Shown here one piece after another: positions 24,106-33,497 of a stretch of 47,670 bases of DNA. Under the pieces are notes generated by a model. That model saw only the letters and a program-made list of their open reading frames with translations. It was not told the origin of the DNA and ran no database searches. The position numbers and the translations under genes are program-made. Location: assembly GCA_964547645.1 (NCBI GenBank), contig CAZJOM010000024.1:1-47670 (forward strand), given 5' to 3'. How positions within the stretch are numbered: the stretch's first letter is position 1; every line of letters begins with the position of its first letter. The DNA is from SZUA-430 sp964547645. Lineage in GTDB: Bacteria > Pseudomonadota > Alphaproteobacteria > Micropepsales > Micropepsaceae.

Positions 24106-25480
24106 TTCGCCCCGCATCGAAAAACTTGGTTGGATCCCGAACGACGTCGTTGAACCAAATCTCATAGTGAAGATGAGGTCCAGTGCTACGGCCGCTTGAC
24201 CCCATCGTAGCGATCTTCTGACGGAATTGCACGACATCTCCGGGCTTCACGAAGGTCGATTGCAAATGTCCATAACGGGTGCGGATTCCGCGCCCATGGT
24301 CGATCTCGACCATCAAGCCGTAGGGCCCTCGTTTCTCGGCCGCGATGACCCGTCCAGGCGCACTTGATAGGATTGCCGTCCCATAGTCCCCGGCCATATC
24401 TGCCCCGGAATGGAAGGCGACCCGTCCTGTGAAGGGATCGACGCGGTAACCAAAACCACTGGTTGAGCGATAGAAGCCCGTCGCGATCGGTGTAACGATC
24501 GGAATCCGGGACATTGCTGTGGTCAGGCTGTCCAATCGTCCATAGGACTCGGCGATCTCGGCGAATTGCTTGTCAAATTCGTCAGTAACGCCATCGATCG
24601 CCGCGGCGCGGATTTCTGCCCCCAAAGGCAACAGCGGACCGCCGACCCCATTGCGCCGGTTGCTGACGCCCACCTGGTTGGCGACGATATCGACATTGAG
24701 GCCGGTCATCGCGATGAGCCGCTCAAAGCGGTCGATTTGTCCGCCGGCTGAATCCCGCAATTCACCCAAAAGCGAGAGCTGTTGTTTCTTGATCGAGTTC
24801 AGCCGGTCCTCAAGCGAGGCTATCCGCTGGACCACATAATTTTGCGCCAAAGATTTCTTGCTCGATGCAGCTTCGCCACTACCGCCTACGGCAGCGGCCA
24901 CGACGCCGATGGCGCTGCTGCTGATCGTTTGCTGCGCCCGGCTCTGACGGATCGCAGGCTCGGCCTCAGCCAACTGCATCATCAGTGTGTTCGTGCCGTC
25001 GCCGCTATTGATCGCCTTCGCGTAAGCCGGACCCGCATAGTCGCTCATCACGGCAACTTGCCGCTTCACGTCGCGCACTTGCTTGTCCATCGCCTGCTTC
25101 TGCATCAGCAGCGCCGTAAGCTGACGGTGCTTGGCTTCAAGATCGCGTGTCGCGTTCTGGAATCTCTCTTCCGCTAAGACGAGCAACCCATTCAACTCGT
25201 CATAGGCCAACTGCATCTGCGAGACCCGGCCCTCATAGGCGGCCTGCATGCTCGCGTACCGCTGATCCTTCGCGGTGATGATTTGCTCTTTGAAGATCAC
25301 CACGATCGACGCGTAAGCGACCCAACCCATGATGAATAGGGTGGCGGCGGCGACGGTCATCTGAAAGGCGGGCGAGAATTCGAAGAACTGCACCGACCCG
25401 CGGCTGCGGAGATAGAACTGGCGGTGAGGGAACAACCGGTGCGCGAGTGACGCCAAACCGGCCACGGGCGAGGTGGACAT
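24089..25480 (-). CDS. M23 (LytM) family peptidoglycan endopeptidase, membrane-anchored
   Basis: A 463-residue protein with a short cytoplasmic N-terminus, one TM segment (about residues 41-62), a periplasmic coiled coil (about 70-230), and a C-terminal LytM domain. Zinc ligands are seen in FHSGADM (H-x3-D) and HLHYE (H-x-H), with PYGLMVEIDHG between them. It resembles bactofilin-associated LmdC-type endopeptidases. The start is the ATG at 25480. Because its last 17 bases lie within the bactofilin gene, the two are translationally coupled. The upstream 169-bp gap may hold a promoter (TTGGCG, then TAACAAT) but this is weak. Confidence 0.92.
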   Translation of the reverse strand: MSTSPVAGLASLAHRLFPHRQFYLRSRGSVQFFEFSPAFQMTVAAATLFIMGWVAYASIVVIFKEQIITAKDQRYASMQAAYEGRVSQMQLAYDELNGLLVLAEERFQNATRDLEAKHRQLTALLMQKQAMDKQVRDVKRQVAVMSDYAGPAYAKAINSGDGTNTLMMQLAEAEPAIRQSRAQQTISSSAIGVVAAAVGGSGEAASSKKSLAQNYVVQRIASLEDRLNSIKKQQLSLLGELRDSAGGQIDRFERLIAMTGLNVDIVANQVGVSNRRNGVGGPLLPLGAEIRAAAIDGVTDEFDKQFAEIAESYGRLDSLTTAMSRIPIVTPIATGFYRSTSGFGYRVDPFTGRVAFHSGADMAGDYGTAILSSAPGRVIAAEKRGPYGLMVEIDHGRGIRTRYGHLQSTFVKPGDVVQFRQKIATMGSSGRSTGPHLHYEIWFNDVVRDPTKFFDAGRNVYKG

Positions 25481-25649
25481 GCAACAAGCCTCAACTGTCG
25501 TAACGCCTGCGGTCCCGGCCGCGACCCGGAACCACCGAGAAACGCCGAAAACCCAGACAACTAGAACCCTGGCTGATTGTTACGGATTTGAAGCTTTTCG
25601 CCAAGCCGAAGAAATCCGCAGGTTCCTTACATCTTGTTTAGGAAAACAC

Positions 25650-26114
25650 TCATAGCGACTTCGCGGCGGCCAATACCTCTTCCACGTGTCCCGGAACCCT
25701 AACTTTCCGCCAAATTTTGACGACCCTGCCTTTACCGTCGATCAGAAAGGTTGACCGGTCGATGCCCATATACTTGCGGCCGTACATGCTTTTCTCGACC
25801 CAAGACCCGTACGATTCGATCATCTCGCCCTCGGGGTCCGAGCCCAAAGCGATGCTTAAGGCGTGCTTTTTCTTGAATTTGTCATGCGAGGCGACGCTGT
25901 CCTTGGACACCCCCACTACCGCCACGCCCGCTTTCTTGAACTGGGCCGCCGCCCCCGAAAAGTCGATCGCCTCCTTCGTGCAGCCCGAGGTGTCGTCCTT
26001 GGGATAGAAGTAGAGAACCAACGGCTTTCCCGCGAAGTCTTTCAGGGACACCGTTTTACCGCCGTCGGCCGCCAGCTTGAAGGCAGGCGCCTTGTCACCC
26101 TCTTGGATACCCAT
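25650..26114 (-). CDS. bcp: Thioredoxin-dependent peroxiredoxin Bcp/PrxQ, 1-Cys type
   Basis: A 154-residue peroxiredoxin that reduces peroxides. Motifs: GDKAPAFKL, LVLYFYPKDDTSGCTKEA with peroxidatic C45, and YGRKYMGIDRSTFLID. The second Cys five residues on, found in many PrxQ proteins (CTxEAC), is replaced by Ile here, so it should work as a 1-Cys enzyme needing an external thiol for resolution. The 160-bp divergent gap to the AsmA-like gene contains TATACT at 26190-26195 (plus strand) without a clear -35. Confidence 0.93.
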   Translation of the reverse strand: MGIQEGDKAPAFKLAADGGKTVSLKDFAGKPLVLYFYPKDDTSGCTKEAIDFSGAAAQFKKAGVAVVGVSKDSVASHDKFKKKHALSIALGSDPEGEMIESYGSWVEKSMYGRKYMGIDRSTFLIDGKGRVVKIWRKVRVPGHVEEVLAAAKSL

Positions 26115-26274
26115 TGATCTCTTCCCTTTTGGTCAATCGATTTTGAAGCAGTTTTCCCGAATGCCGCCAAGTTCCGCCGTTCATTCCCTTATACTGGTGC
26201 CCTGCGACCGTGTTACGTTGGCCGCCCGCCTGGGCCGGCCTCAGGTTTCCCGGTTTCATGGCGTTGCGAGGTAG

Positions 26275-29200
26275 TTGGTCTTGGTCAGGCGTTCGGCAAG
26301 CATCGCTTTGCGAATAGCCGCGATCGCATTTGGCGTTCTCGTGGTCGTCGCAGGCTTTTTCGCCTGGCGCATCTTCAGCGGCGGACCGGTCTCGCTCGGC
26401 CCACTGAACTCACGCCTAGAGGCCATGATCAACTCAGGCCTCAAAGGCGTGCAGCTGAGCATCGGCGACAGCGTGATCGAATGGTCGAAGGACAACAAGC
26501 TCGCCCATCTTCAATTCATCGATGTCGAAGCCGTTGATGGGACCGGCAATGTCATCGCCCGCGTGCCGCGCGCCAACGTCTCACTGGCGGGCCCGGCACT
26601 CCTCAATGGCGAAGCCGTCCCGACACGTGTCGAGGTGATCGGTGTTAACGCCTTGATCGTTCGCCGCGCCGATGGCGGCATGCAACTCGGCTTCCAGCTG
26701 GGCGACAAGAAGGCGACGGTCGAAGACAAGCCGGATCCGGCCTCCGAAGGCATGACGAAAGCCATGCTCGAGGCGATGCTGAACCCAAAGCCCACCGACA
26801 CGTTCACGCGCTACCTCACGCACTTCGCAGTGACCGAAGCCAAGCTGACGGTGTTCGACGAAGAGACCCGGTCCTATTGGAATGCCGAGAAGGCCTCTCT
26901 GACCTTCGACCGCAAGCCGGACGGCGTCGTCGCAGCGATCGAAGCGCCTGTCCGCTTGGCGAACAAGTCGACATGGCTGTTTACGGCAGCCGCGCACTAC
27001 AAGAAGGGGGCGGAACAGGTCGCGCTCGAAGCAGCGTTCAAACCCGTCAAGCTGAGCCTCTTATCGGCGAGCGGCACGGGGCTGAAGCTCTTCAACGGCC
27101 TCGACATTCCCGTCCAAGGCAACGCCACGTGCGACTTGTCGGTCGCGGGCAGCATGGGGCGCTGTAAATTCTGGCTCAACGCGGCCACCGGCTATCTCAA
27201 ACTTCCGGCTCTGAAGAAGGAGCCGATCCACGTTAAGAGCGCGGCTCTGACGGTAGAACTCGACTTTCCGACGCAACGCTACTCGATCGAGGAACTTACC
27301 TGGGCTGGCGACACGATCCGCGGCAAGGTCAGCGGTGAGGGTGCGTTCTCGTTCACCGGCGACGGTGCGCTGAAAACGCTAACCGCCGATTGGACTGCCG
27401 AAAACGTCTCGATAGATGCCCCGAACGTCTTCGATGGCGCGCTGGCCATAGAAACGGCGAAGCTGCGCGCCGCTTTCGATGCCGAACGCAAGCATCTGAC
27501 GATCGAAGAAATTCTCGCCCGCCGCGACAAATTCGAGCTCACCTTGAGCGGTGAATTGCAAGATCACCCAGTGTCGACCGGCGTTGTGCTGAATGGCGGG
27601 TTCAAGGACCTCACCGTTTCGAACTTGAAGCGCCTCTGGCCGGCGAATGCCGCACCGGGTGCGCGCTCCTGGATCGGCGAGAATGTGCATGAGGGCGTGA
27701 TCCCGACCGGAACGATCGCGGTCAATATCCCAGCAGGTGCCATCACCGGGGATCGTATTCCCGATGAGATGATGAACATAACGCTCGCACTCGATGCGGC
27801 GAAAATCACGTACCTCAACGGCTTGCCGGATTTGACCAATGTCAAGGGCACCGCAACCTTGCTCGGCGATACGTTCAAGGCCGAGATCGCGAACGGCCGC
27901 ATCGGCGCGGTGACGTTGACGAATGGCACTGCCACGATCGCCGAGTTGCACCGCCATGGTGCCATCGGCACCATCAGCGGCGTCGCCGCCGGTCCGACCG
28001 GCGAACTGCTCCAGGTCCTTGATCGCCCACGGCTCGGCTACCCCTCGCGCTATGGGATCAAGGCAGCCCAGGCCGGCGGCACCTCCAACGTCAAATTCAC
28101 GTTTATTGTCCCGATGTTGAAGGACCTGAAGGCCGAAGACATCGGCATCGACGTCGACGCTGAACTCAAGGACGTCAGACTGCCCGTCAACGATCAGCTG
28201 AAGATCACCGGCGGTATCTTCGCGATTAAGCTCGACATGAAGGCGATGAAGGCGCACGGCGCCGTCCAAGTTAACGGCGCCCCAACCGGCTTTACCTGGA
28301 CCGAAGACTTCACCGGAACGCAAGCCGTCGGCACCCGCATTGATGTGACGGCAACCCTGAACGACGAGCAACGCCGCAAACTCGGTTTTGACACGAGTGG
28401 CTACATTCAAGGCAAGACCACGATCGTCGCCAACTTTGTCGGCCGCGGCGGCAAATTCCAGAAGGGTCACATCGACACGAACTTGACCTCGGCACGGCTC
28501 GCGGTTCCGGAATTCAACTGGGCAAAGCCTGAAGACGCGAACGCCACGGTGAAAGCCGACGTCGGTTTCCGTTCCGACGGCGCCATCGAAATCGCCAACG
28601 TCGATGCGGTCGGTCAAGGCATGAAGGCACAAGGCCGCATGCTGGTCGTCGGCGGAAAGCTGCGCGAAGCCGACTTCAAGAAGCTGCAGCTCGGTCAACG
28701 CAACGACTTCGCCGTGCTCTACAAGCGCGACGCCGCCGGCGCCGAAACTATCGAAGCGAAGGGCCGCGTCGCCGATGTCGGCGGTCTGCTGGACAGCGAC
28801 GACCAGCCAAAAGCGCCAAAAGCCAAATCGCCGTCCGTCAAATCGCCTGTATCTGTGAAGGCGGACTTCGACCTAGCCTACCTCCAGGGCGATGTGTGGT
28901 TCACGGGCTTGCACTTCGAGTACGCGAACGACGGCCAAAATCTGACCGCGTTCAAAGTCGACGCTTCCGCCGATGCCGCCAATGTTCGCGGCGAACTCGT
29001 GCGCAACGCCGACAACACCCGCAAGATGAAGCTGCAGACCGCCGACGCGGGACGGTTGATCCGCGCGCTCACCGGCTTTCGCAGCATGATCGGCGGGGAT
29101 CTCATCTTGACCGCCGAGTTATCGCCCCTGCCGGCACCGGGTATCTTGGCGGAGCCCACCTTCGACGGCACGCTGAAGATTGAGAAATTCAAGATCGTGA

Positions 29201-29703
29201 ATCAACCGTTCGTCGCGCGCCTCTTGTCGGCCGGTTCTTTCACCGGCATCGACGATCTCCTGCGCGGTGAGGGTATTACCTTCACCAAACTCGAGCAGGT
29301 CTTCCAAGGTCGCGGAGATCTCATAACACTCACGAACGGCCGCGCCGCCGGCCCCTCGATAGGGTTCACGGTGCAGGGTCTCGTCAATCGCGGCTCCGAT
29401 CGCATCGATCTGAACGGCACCATCGTGCCGCTCTACGGCCTAAACAGCGTCTTCGATGGGGTGCCCGTGATCGGCGACATCCTCACCTCGAACGAAGGCG
29501 AAGGGATCTTTGGCGTTACCTATGGCGTGAGCGGCCCCGTCGACGAGCTGAAGGTCGCTGTGAACCCGATCTCCATGCTGGCACCGGGGTTCTTGCGTAA
29601 GATCTTCCAGATGGGACCAACGCCTCAGGCGGCGGCTCCGATGCAGGCGCCCTCGCCGAAGCCGCAGCAGAACGCGTTCCAGCCGCCCGCGAAAGCGAAC
29701 TAA
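26275..29703 (+). CDS. Large AsmA/YhdP-like envelope protein (DUF3971)
   Basis: A 1142-residue protein with one N-terminal TM (about residues 8-30) and a very long periplasmic beta-rich region. DUF3971-type sequence occupies the first half and an AsmA-like C-terminal domain lies at about 960-1110 (the FDGTLKIEKFKIVNQPFVAR and SIGFTVQGLVNRGSDRIDL regions). AsmA-family proteins form bridge-like grooves for inner-to-outer-membrane phospholipid transport. There is no ATG start: TTG 26275 or TTG 26281 follows GAGGTAG, the latter with better spacing. The tail is Pro/Gln/Ala-rich. It converges with tyrS, overlapping by 4 bases. Confidence 0.87.
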   Translation: MVLVRRSASIALRIAAIAFGVLVVVAGFFAWRIFSGGPVSLGPLNSRLEAMINSGLKGVQLSIGDSVIEWSKDNKLAHLQFIDVEAVDGTGNVIARVPRANVSLAGPALLNGEAVPTRVEVIGVNALIVRRADGGMQLGFQLGDKKATVEDKPDPASEGMTKAMLEAMLNPKPTDTFTRYLTHFAVTEAKLTVFDEETRSYWNAEKASLTFDRKPDGVVAAIEAPVRLANKSTWLFTAAAHYKKGAEQVALEAAFKPVKLSLLSASGTGLKLFNGLDIPVQGNATCDLSVAGSMGRCKFWLNAATGYLKLPALKKEPIHVKSAALTVELDFPTQRYSIEELTWAGDTIRGKVSGEGAFSFTGDGALKTLTADWTAENVSIDAPNVFDGALAIETAKLRAAFDAERKHLTIEEILARRDKFELTLSGELQDHPVSTGVVLNGGFKDLTVSNLKRLWPANAAPGARSWIGENVHEGVIPTGTIAVNIPAGAITGDRIPDEMMNITLALDAAKITYLNGLPDLTNVKGTATLLGDTFKAEIANGRIGAVTLTNGTATIAELHRHGAIGTISGVAAGPTGELLQVLDRPRLGYPSRYGIKAAQAGGTSNVKFTFIVPMLKDLKAEDIGIDVDAELKDVRLPVNDQLKITGGIFAIKLDMKAMKAHGAVQVNGAPTGFTWTEDFTGTQAVGTRIDVTATLNDEQRRKLGFDTSGYIQGKTTIVANFVGRGGKFQKGHIDTNLTSARLAVPEFNWAKPEDANATVKADVGFRSDGAIEIANVDAVGQGMKAQGRMLVVGGKLREADFKKLQLGQRNDFAVLYKRDAAGAETIEAKGRVADVGGLLDSDDQPKAPKAKSPSVKSPVSVKADFDLAYLQGDVWFTGLHFEYANDGQNLTAFKVDASADAANVRGELVRNADNTRKMKLQTADAGRLIRALTGFRSMIGGDLILTAELSPLPAPGILAEPTFDGTLKIEKFKIVNQPFVARLLSAGSFTGIDDLLRGEGITFTKLEQVFQGRGDLITLTNGRAAGPSIGFTVQGLVNRGSDRIDLNGTIVPLYGLNSVFDGVPVIGDILTSNEGEGIFGVTYGVSGPVDELKVAVNPISMLAPGFLRKIFQMGPTPQAAAPMQAPSPKPQQNAFQPPAKAN

Positions 29704-30950
29704 ACCGGCCGCAGTAACACGTGCTTTTTCTTGCCGAGCGAAAGCTTGACGACACCGTCACGCAAATGCGCTTCCCCAAGCGTCAGCTTCTCGTCCGCCA
29801 CCGCATCGTCGTTCACGCGCAACCCGCCACCGGCGATCTGCCGCCGCGCGTCGCCGTTCGACGACGTCAGACCGGCTCGCGTAAACGCCGCCAACACGCC
29901 GATGCCACTCGCGAACTCAGCCCGCGGAACGTCCACGGTCGGCAAGTTCGCCGACATGCCGCCACCTTCGAACGTCTGCCGAGCCGTATCCGCAGCACGT
30001 TCGGCCTCTGCCCGGCCATGGCAAAGCGCCGTCGCCTCATTGGCGAGCGTCTTCTTTGCGTCGTTCAGCTCGGCGCCCTGCAGCTCCTCGAGCCGCGCGA
30101 TCTCCGCCAGCGGCATATCCGTGAACACGCGCAAAAAACGCCCAACATCCGCATCTTCGACGTTGCGCCAGTACTGCCAGTATTCATAAGGCGAGAGCAT
30201 ATCGGCCGAGAGCCATACGGCGCCCGACACCGACTTGCCCATCTTCGCGCCCGACGACGTCGTGATCAGCGGCGACGTCAACCCGAAGAGTTCCACGTTG
30301 TCGGTGCGACGCGCGAGATCGATGCCGGAAACGATGTTGCCCCACTGATCCGAGCCGCCCATCTGCAGCCGGCAGCCGTACCGCCGGTAGAGTTCGGCGA
30401 AATCGTACGACTGCAGGATCATGTAGTTGAATTCGAGGAACGTCAGCGGCTGTTCGCGGTCGAGACGGAGCTTCACGCTGTCCATCGTGATCATGCGGTT
30501 GATCGTAAAGTGCCGCCCGATATCGCGGAGGAACGGAATGTACTCGAGCTTCTCAAGCCACTCCGCATTGTCGACCATGATCGCATCGGTCGGTCCGTCG
30601 CCGAACGTTAGAAAGCGCCGGTAGATCTCCATGTGGCGCAGCTTATTTTCCTGGATCTTCTCGTCCGTCAGCAGTTGCCGCGTCTCGTCCTTGCCTGAAG
30701 GGTCGCCGATCTTCGTCGTACCGCCGCCGACCACCACGATCGGCTTATGTCCGCCCCGCTGCAGGACGCGCAGCCGCATGATTTGCGTCAGGTTGCCGAT
30801 GTGCAGGCTCGGCGCCGTGCAATCGAAGCCGATATAGCCGGGGACGCGTTCCTTCGCCAAAAGCTCGTCAAGCCCGTCGCTGTTCGTGCACTGGTGCAAG
30901 TGCCCGCGCGCGGCGAATTCGTTCAAGAAGGGGGAGCGGAACGCGCTCAT
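29700..30950 (-). CDS. tyrS: Tyrosyl-tRNA synthetase
   Basis: A 416-residue class I aminoacyl-tRNA synthetase. It has the HIGH-type motif HIGN near residue 50, QMGGSDQWGNIVSGIDL near 200, the KMSKS-type loop KMGKS near 240, and a C-terminal S4 RNA-binding domain (about 350-416). Length is standard. It is divergent from anmK across 53 bases, a common alphaproteobacterial pairing. Confidence 0.98.
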   Translation of the reverse strand: MSAFRSPFLNEFAARGHLHQCTNSDGLDELLAKERVPGYIGFDCTAPSLHIGNLTQIMRLRVLQRGGHKPIVVVGGGTTKIGDPSGKDETRQLLTDEKIQENKLRHMEIYRRFLTFGDGPTDAIMVDNAEWLEKLEYIPFLRDIGRHFTINRMITMDSVKLRLDREQPLTFLEFNYMILQSYDFAELYRRYGCRLQMGGSDQWGNIVSGIDLARRTDNVELFGLTSPLITTSSGAKMGKSVSGAVWLSADMLSPYEYWQYWRNVEDADVGRFLRVFTDMPLAEIARLEELQGAELNDAKKTLANEATALCHGRAEAERAADTARQTFEGGGMSANLPTVDVPRAEFASGIGVLAAFTRAGLTSSNGDARRQIAGGGLRVNDDAVADEKLTLGEAHLRDGVVKLSLGKKKHVLLRPV

Positions 30951-31003
30951 CGTCGATATAAAGCCTTGTGGATTCGAACCGAAGGGGCGGGTGTTAGCAC
31001 GAA

Positions 31004-32110
31004 ATGGCGCGTGTCCTGAAGGCGCTTGGGCTGATGAGCGGCACGTCGATGGACGGCATCGATGCCGCGATCCTCGACACCAACGGCGAACGCATTGCGG
31101 CGTTCGGTCCGACCCACTTCGAACCCTACCCGCCGGAAATGCGCGCCAAGCTCGCCCGCGGACTTGAAGCCGCAGCGGCGTTGCCGGTGACGGGCCCGCT
31201 GCCGCTGGACCTCGCCGAGCTTGAGCGCGAATTGACGCAGGCGCACGCGCGAGCGGTGAACGCGCTGCTCGCGCGCGCGAGCCTCGCGCCCGCCGACATC
31301 GACCTCATCGGCTTTCACGGCCAAACGCTGATTCACCGGCCGGAAGCGCGCATGACCCTGCAGATCGGATCTGGCCCCTTGCTCGCGCAGCTGACCGGCA
31401 TCGACGTCGTCAACGACTTCCGCTCGGCCGACATTCGCGCGGGCGGGCAGGGCGCTCCCATCGTACCGATCTATCATGCTGCGCTGGCAAGTGAGCGCGC
31501 ACCAGTCGCCATCCTCAACATCGGCGGCGTCGCCAACGTCACCTTCGTCGGCAACAATGGCACGCTGATCGCGTTCGACACCGGCCCCGGCAACGGCCCC
31601 ATCGACGACTGGGCACTCAGGCATACCGGCCATCCGATCGACAAAGGTGGAGTGCTCGCAGCGAGCGGTAGAGTGAACACGAATGTCCTGCAGCAACTCC
31701 TCCAGCAGCCCTACCATGATAAGCCGCCACCAAAGTCGCTGGATCGCCAAGCCTTCAATCTCGACATGGCGCGTAACCTGAACGCAGCCGACGGCGCGGC
31801 AACGTTAACCGCCTTCACTGCCCGCGCGGCAGCGACGTCTCGCGCGCATTTCCGCGAAACACCTTACGAGTGGATCGTATGCGGCGGTGGCCGCCTGAAC
31901 GCGACGCTCATGCGAGAGCTTCGCGCCGCACTGACGGATGTCAAAGTGATCACCGCCGAAGACGCGGGATGGCGCGGCGATTTCATAGAGGCGGAAGCGG
32001 TTGCCTATCTGGCCGTTCGCGGCGTGCGCGGCCTACCGTTCACATTTCCCACAACGACAGGCGCACCCCGCCCATCATCCGGCGGCGTGTTCTCCGGCGC
32101 AGATCGCTAA
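31004..32110 (+). CDS. anmK: Anhydro-N-acetylmuramic acid kinase
   Basis: A 368-residue cytoplasmic kinase that hydrolyses and phosphorylates 1,6-anhydroMurNAc to MurNAc-6-P in peptidoglycan recycling. Signatures: LGLMSGTSMDGIDAA at the N-terminus, GFHGQTLIHRP near 103, DFRSADIRAGGQGAP near 140, and WIVCGGGRLN near 290. The end overlaps the convergent hydrolase gene by 4 bases. Confidence 0.96.
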   Translation: MARVLKALGLMSGTSMDGIDAAILDTNGERIAAFGPTHFEPYPPEMRAKLARGLEAAAALPVTGPLPLDLAELERELTQAHARAVNALLARASLAPADIDLIGFHGQTLIHRPEARMTLQIGSGPLLAQLTGIDVVNDFRSADIRAGGQGAPIVPIYHAALASERAPVAILNIGGVANVTFVGNNGTLIAFDTGPGNGPIDDWALRHTGHPIDKGGVLAASGRVNTNVLQQLLQQPYHDKPPPKSLDRQAFNLDMARNLNAADGAATLTAFTARAAATSRAHFRETPYEWIVCGGGRLNATLMRELRAALTDVKVITAEDAGWRGDFIEAEAVAYLAVRGVRGLPFTFPTTTGAPRPSSGGVFSGADR

Positions 32111-32766
32111 CTCGCGGGCTCTTCCACTGGCGGCATGCGCATATCGAGATAGTCCTCGATCGCCTTCACAAGATCCGGCGTGTTCTGGTCGAAGAAGTGG
32201 TTCGCGCCTTCGATCTTGGTCTGCGTGATCTTGATCCCGCGTTGCGCGTTCAACCGGTCGACCAGCTTCTGCACGTCGGCCTCCGGCGAGACCTGATCAT
32301 TGCGTCCGTGCACGATCAAGCCGGAAGCGGGGCAGGGCGCCAAGAAAGTAAAGTCATAGATGTTCGCCGGCGGCGCGACCGAGATGAACGCGTGAATCTC
32401 CGGCCGCCGCATGAGCAGTTGCATCCCGATCCACGCTCCGAACGAGAAGCCCGCAACCCAGCACGTCTGTGCGCCGGGGTTCATCATCTGCAGCCAATCC
32501 AATGCCGCCGCCGCATCCGAAAGCTCGCCGATGCCACCATCGAATGAGCCCTGGCTTCGCCCAACCCCACGAAAGTTGAACCGCAAAACCGAGCAGCCGC
32601 GCCGCTGAAAGCAGTAGAACATCTCGTACGACACGCGATTGTTCATCGTGCCGCCGTGCTGAGGGTGGGGATGGAGGATCAGCGCGATCGGCGCCGACTT
32701 GTGCTTCTGGTGCTGGTACTTCCCCTCAAGGCGGCCAGAGGGTCCGGCAAAAATCACGTCAGGCAT
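32107..32766 (-). CDS. Alpha/beta hydrolase
   Basis: A 219-residue serine hydrolase of the dienelactone hydrolase-like/YfhR-type group. The oxyanion region HPHPQHGGTM is near residue 32, the nucleophile elbow G-F-S-F-G near 108, an Asp in GRNDQVSP near 162, and the His in GANHFF near 190. Divergence from the suf operon is frequent in alphaproteobacteria, but no link to Fe-S metabolism is known; substrate unknown. Confidence 0.88.
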   Translation of the reverse strand: MPDVIFAGPSGRLEGKYQHQKHKSAPIALILHPHPQHGGTMNNRVSYEMFYCFQRRGCSVLRFNFRGVGRSQGSFDGGIGELSDAAAALDWLQMMNPGAQTCWVAGFSFGAWIGMQLLMRRPEIHAFISVAPPANIYDFTFLAPCPASGLIVHGRNDQVSPEADVQKLVDRLNAQRGIKITQTKIEGANHFFDQNTPDLVKAIEDYLDMRMPPVEEPAS

Positions 32767-32898
32767 ATCGTTCGTTCACCTTGTTCCGCACCCAGGCCTG
32801 ATTCACACAAACCAGATGTAGGATTCTGCAGTCGCTCGGAAAGGGCAGAAGTGCCCAAGTTATTGGCCTACCACGAAAAATTCGCTTGGGCCGAATAC

Positions 32899-32927
32899 TT
32901 GACCTCTCCACTGGGGAAATCTATATC
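32899..32927 (+). promoter_or_regulatory. Promoter of the suf operon
   Basis: TTGACC (32899-32904), a 17-base spacer and TATATC (32922-32927) form a strong housekeeping promoter within the 270-bp divergent gap, giving a leader of about 100 bases before iscR. The spacer holds the weak dyad TCTCC-ACT-GGGGA, a possible place for repression by IscR; that assignment is inference. Confidence 0.6.
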
Positions 32928-33036
32928 GCGCGAAGAAAGCTACAGGGCGGGCTTTCTAACACGGGTGCCGGGCGCCAGATCAAGAAAATCGCGAAAGCGC
33001 ATTTTCGACGCACCTTAAGAAAAGGAAATCGACCCC

Positions 33037-33495
33037 ATGAACCTAAGCACCAAGGGCCGCTACGCCGTTATGGCGATGGTCGATTTGGCTCGAAACGGCA
33101 ACGGTAAACCCGTCGCCCTAAACGAGATTGCCCAGCGCCAGGAGATTTCGCTCTCCTATTTGGAGCAGCTTTTCGCACGTCTGCGGCGTGGCGGCTTGGT
33201 CGTCAGTGCCCGCGGCCCCGGCGGGGGCTACAAGCTGGCCCGTCCGGCCGAAGAAACCCGGATCGCCGACATTATGATAGCCGTGGACGAACCGATCAAA
33301 GCAACCCGTTGCGACCTCGCGTCGTCGCTCGGCTGTACAGGGCAACAGGGCCGCTGCGTGACGCACGATCTCTGGGAAGAACTCGGACGCCAGATCCACC
33401 TCTTCTTGAGCGCGGTCACGGTCGCCGACGTTGTCAATAAGCGTGTGGCCGGCATGAGCCGCAGCGTCGACAAGCGGGAGCATGCAGCGGCCTAA
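33037..33495 (+). CDS. iscR: Rrf2/IscR-type Fe-S cluster regulator
   Basis: A 152-residue winged-helix repressor. The N-terminal helix-turn-helix is MNLSTKGRYAVMAMVDLA and EISLSYLEQLFARLRRGGLV. Three cysteines (C-x7-C-x6-C, residues about 94-109) with a nearby His (CVTHDLW) are positioned to hold a [2Fe-2S] cluster. It is first in the suf operon and presumably represses it when iron-sulfur clusters are plentiful. AAGGAA precedes the ATG by 9 bases. The desulfurase gene begins 2 bases after its stop. Confidence 0.94.
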   Translation: MNLSTKGRYAVMAMVDLARNGNGKPVALNEIAQRQEISLSYLEQLFARLRRGGLVVSARGPGGGYKLARPAEETRIADIMIAVDEPIKATRCDLASSLGCTGQQGRCVTHDLWEELGRQIHLFLSAVTVADVVNKRVAGMSRSVDKREHAAA

Positions 33496-33497
33496 CG

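Noticed and set aside
27379..28698. 439-residue minus-strand open frame inside the AsmA-like gene
   Set aside because: Antisense shadow in GC-rich DNA with no recognisable domain, while the plus strand encodes a coherent family protein.
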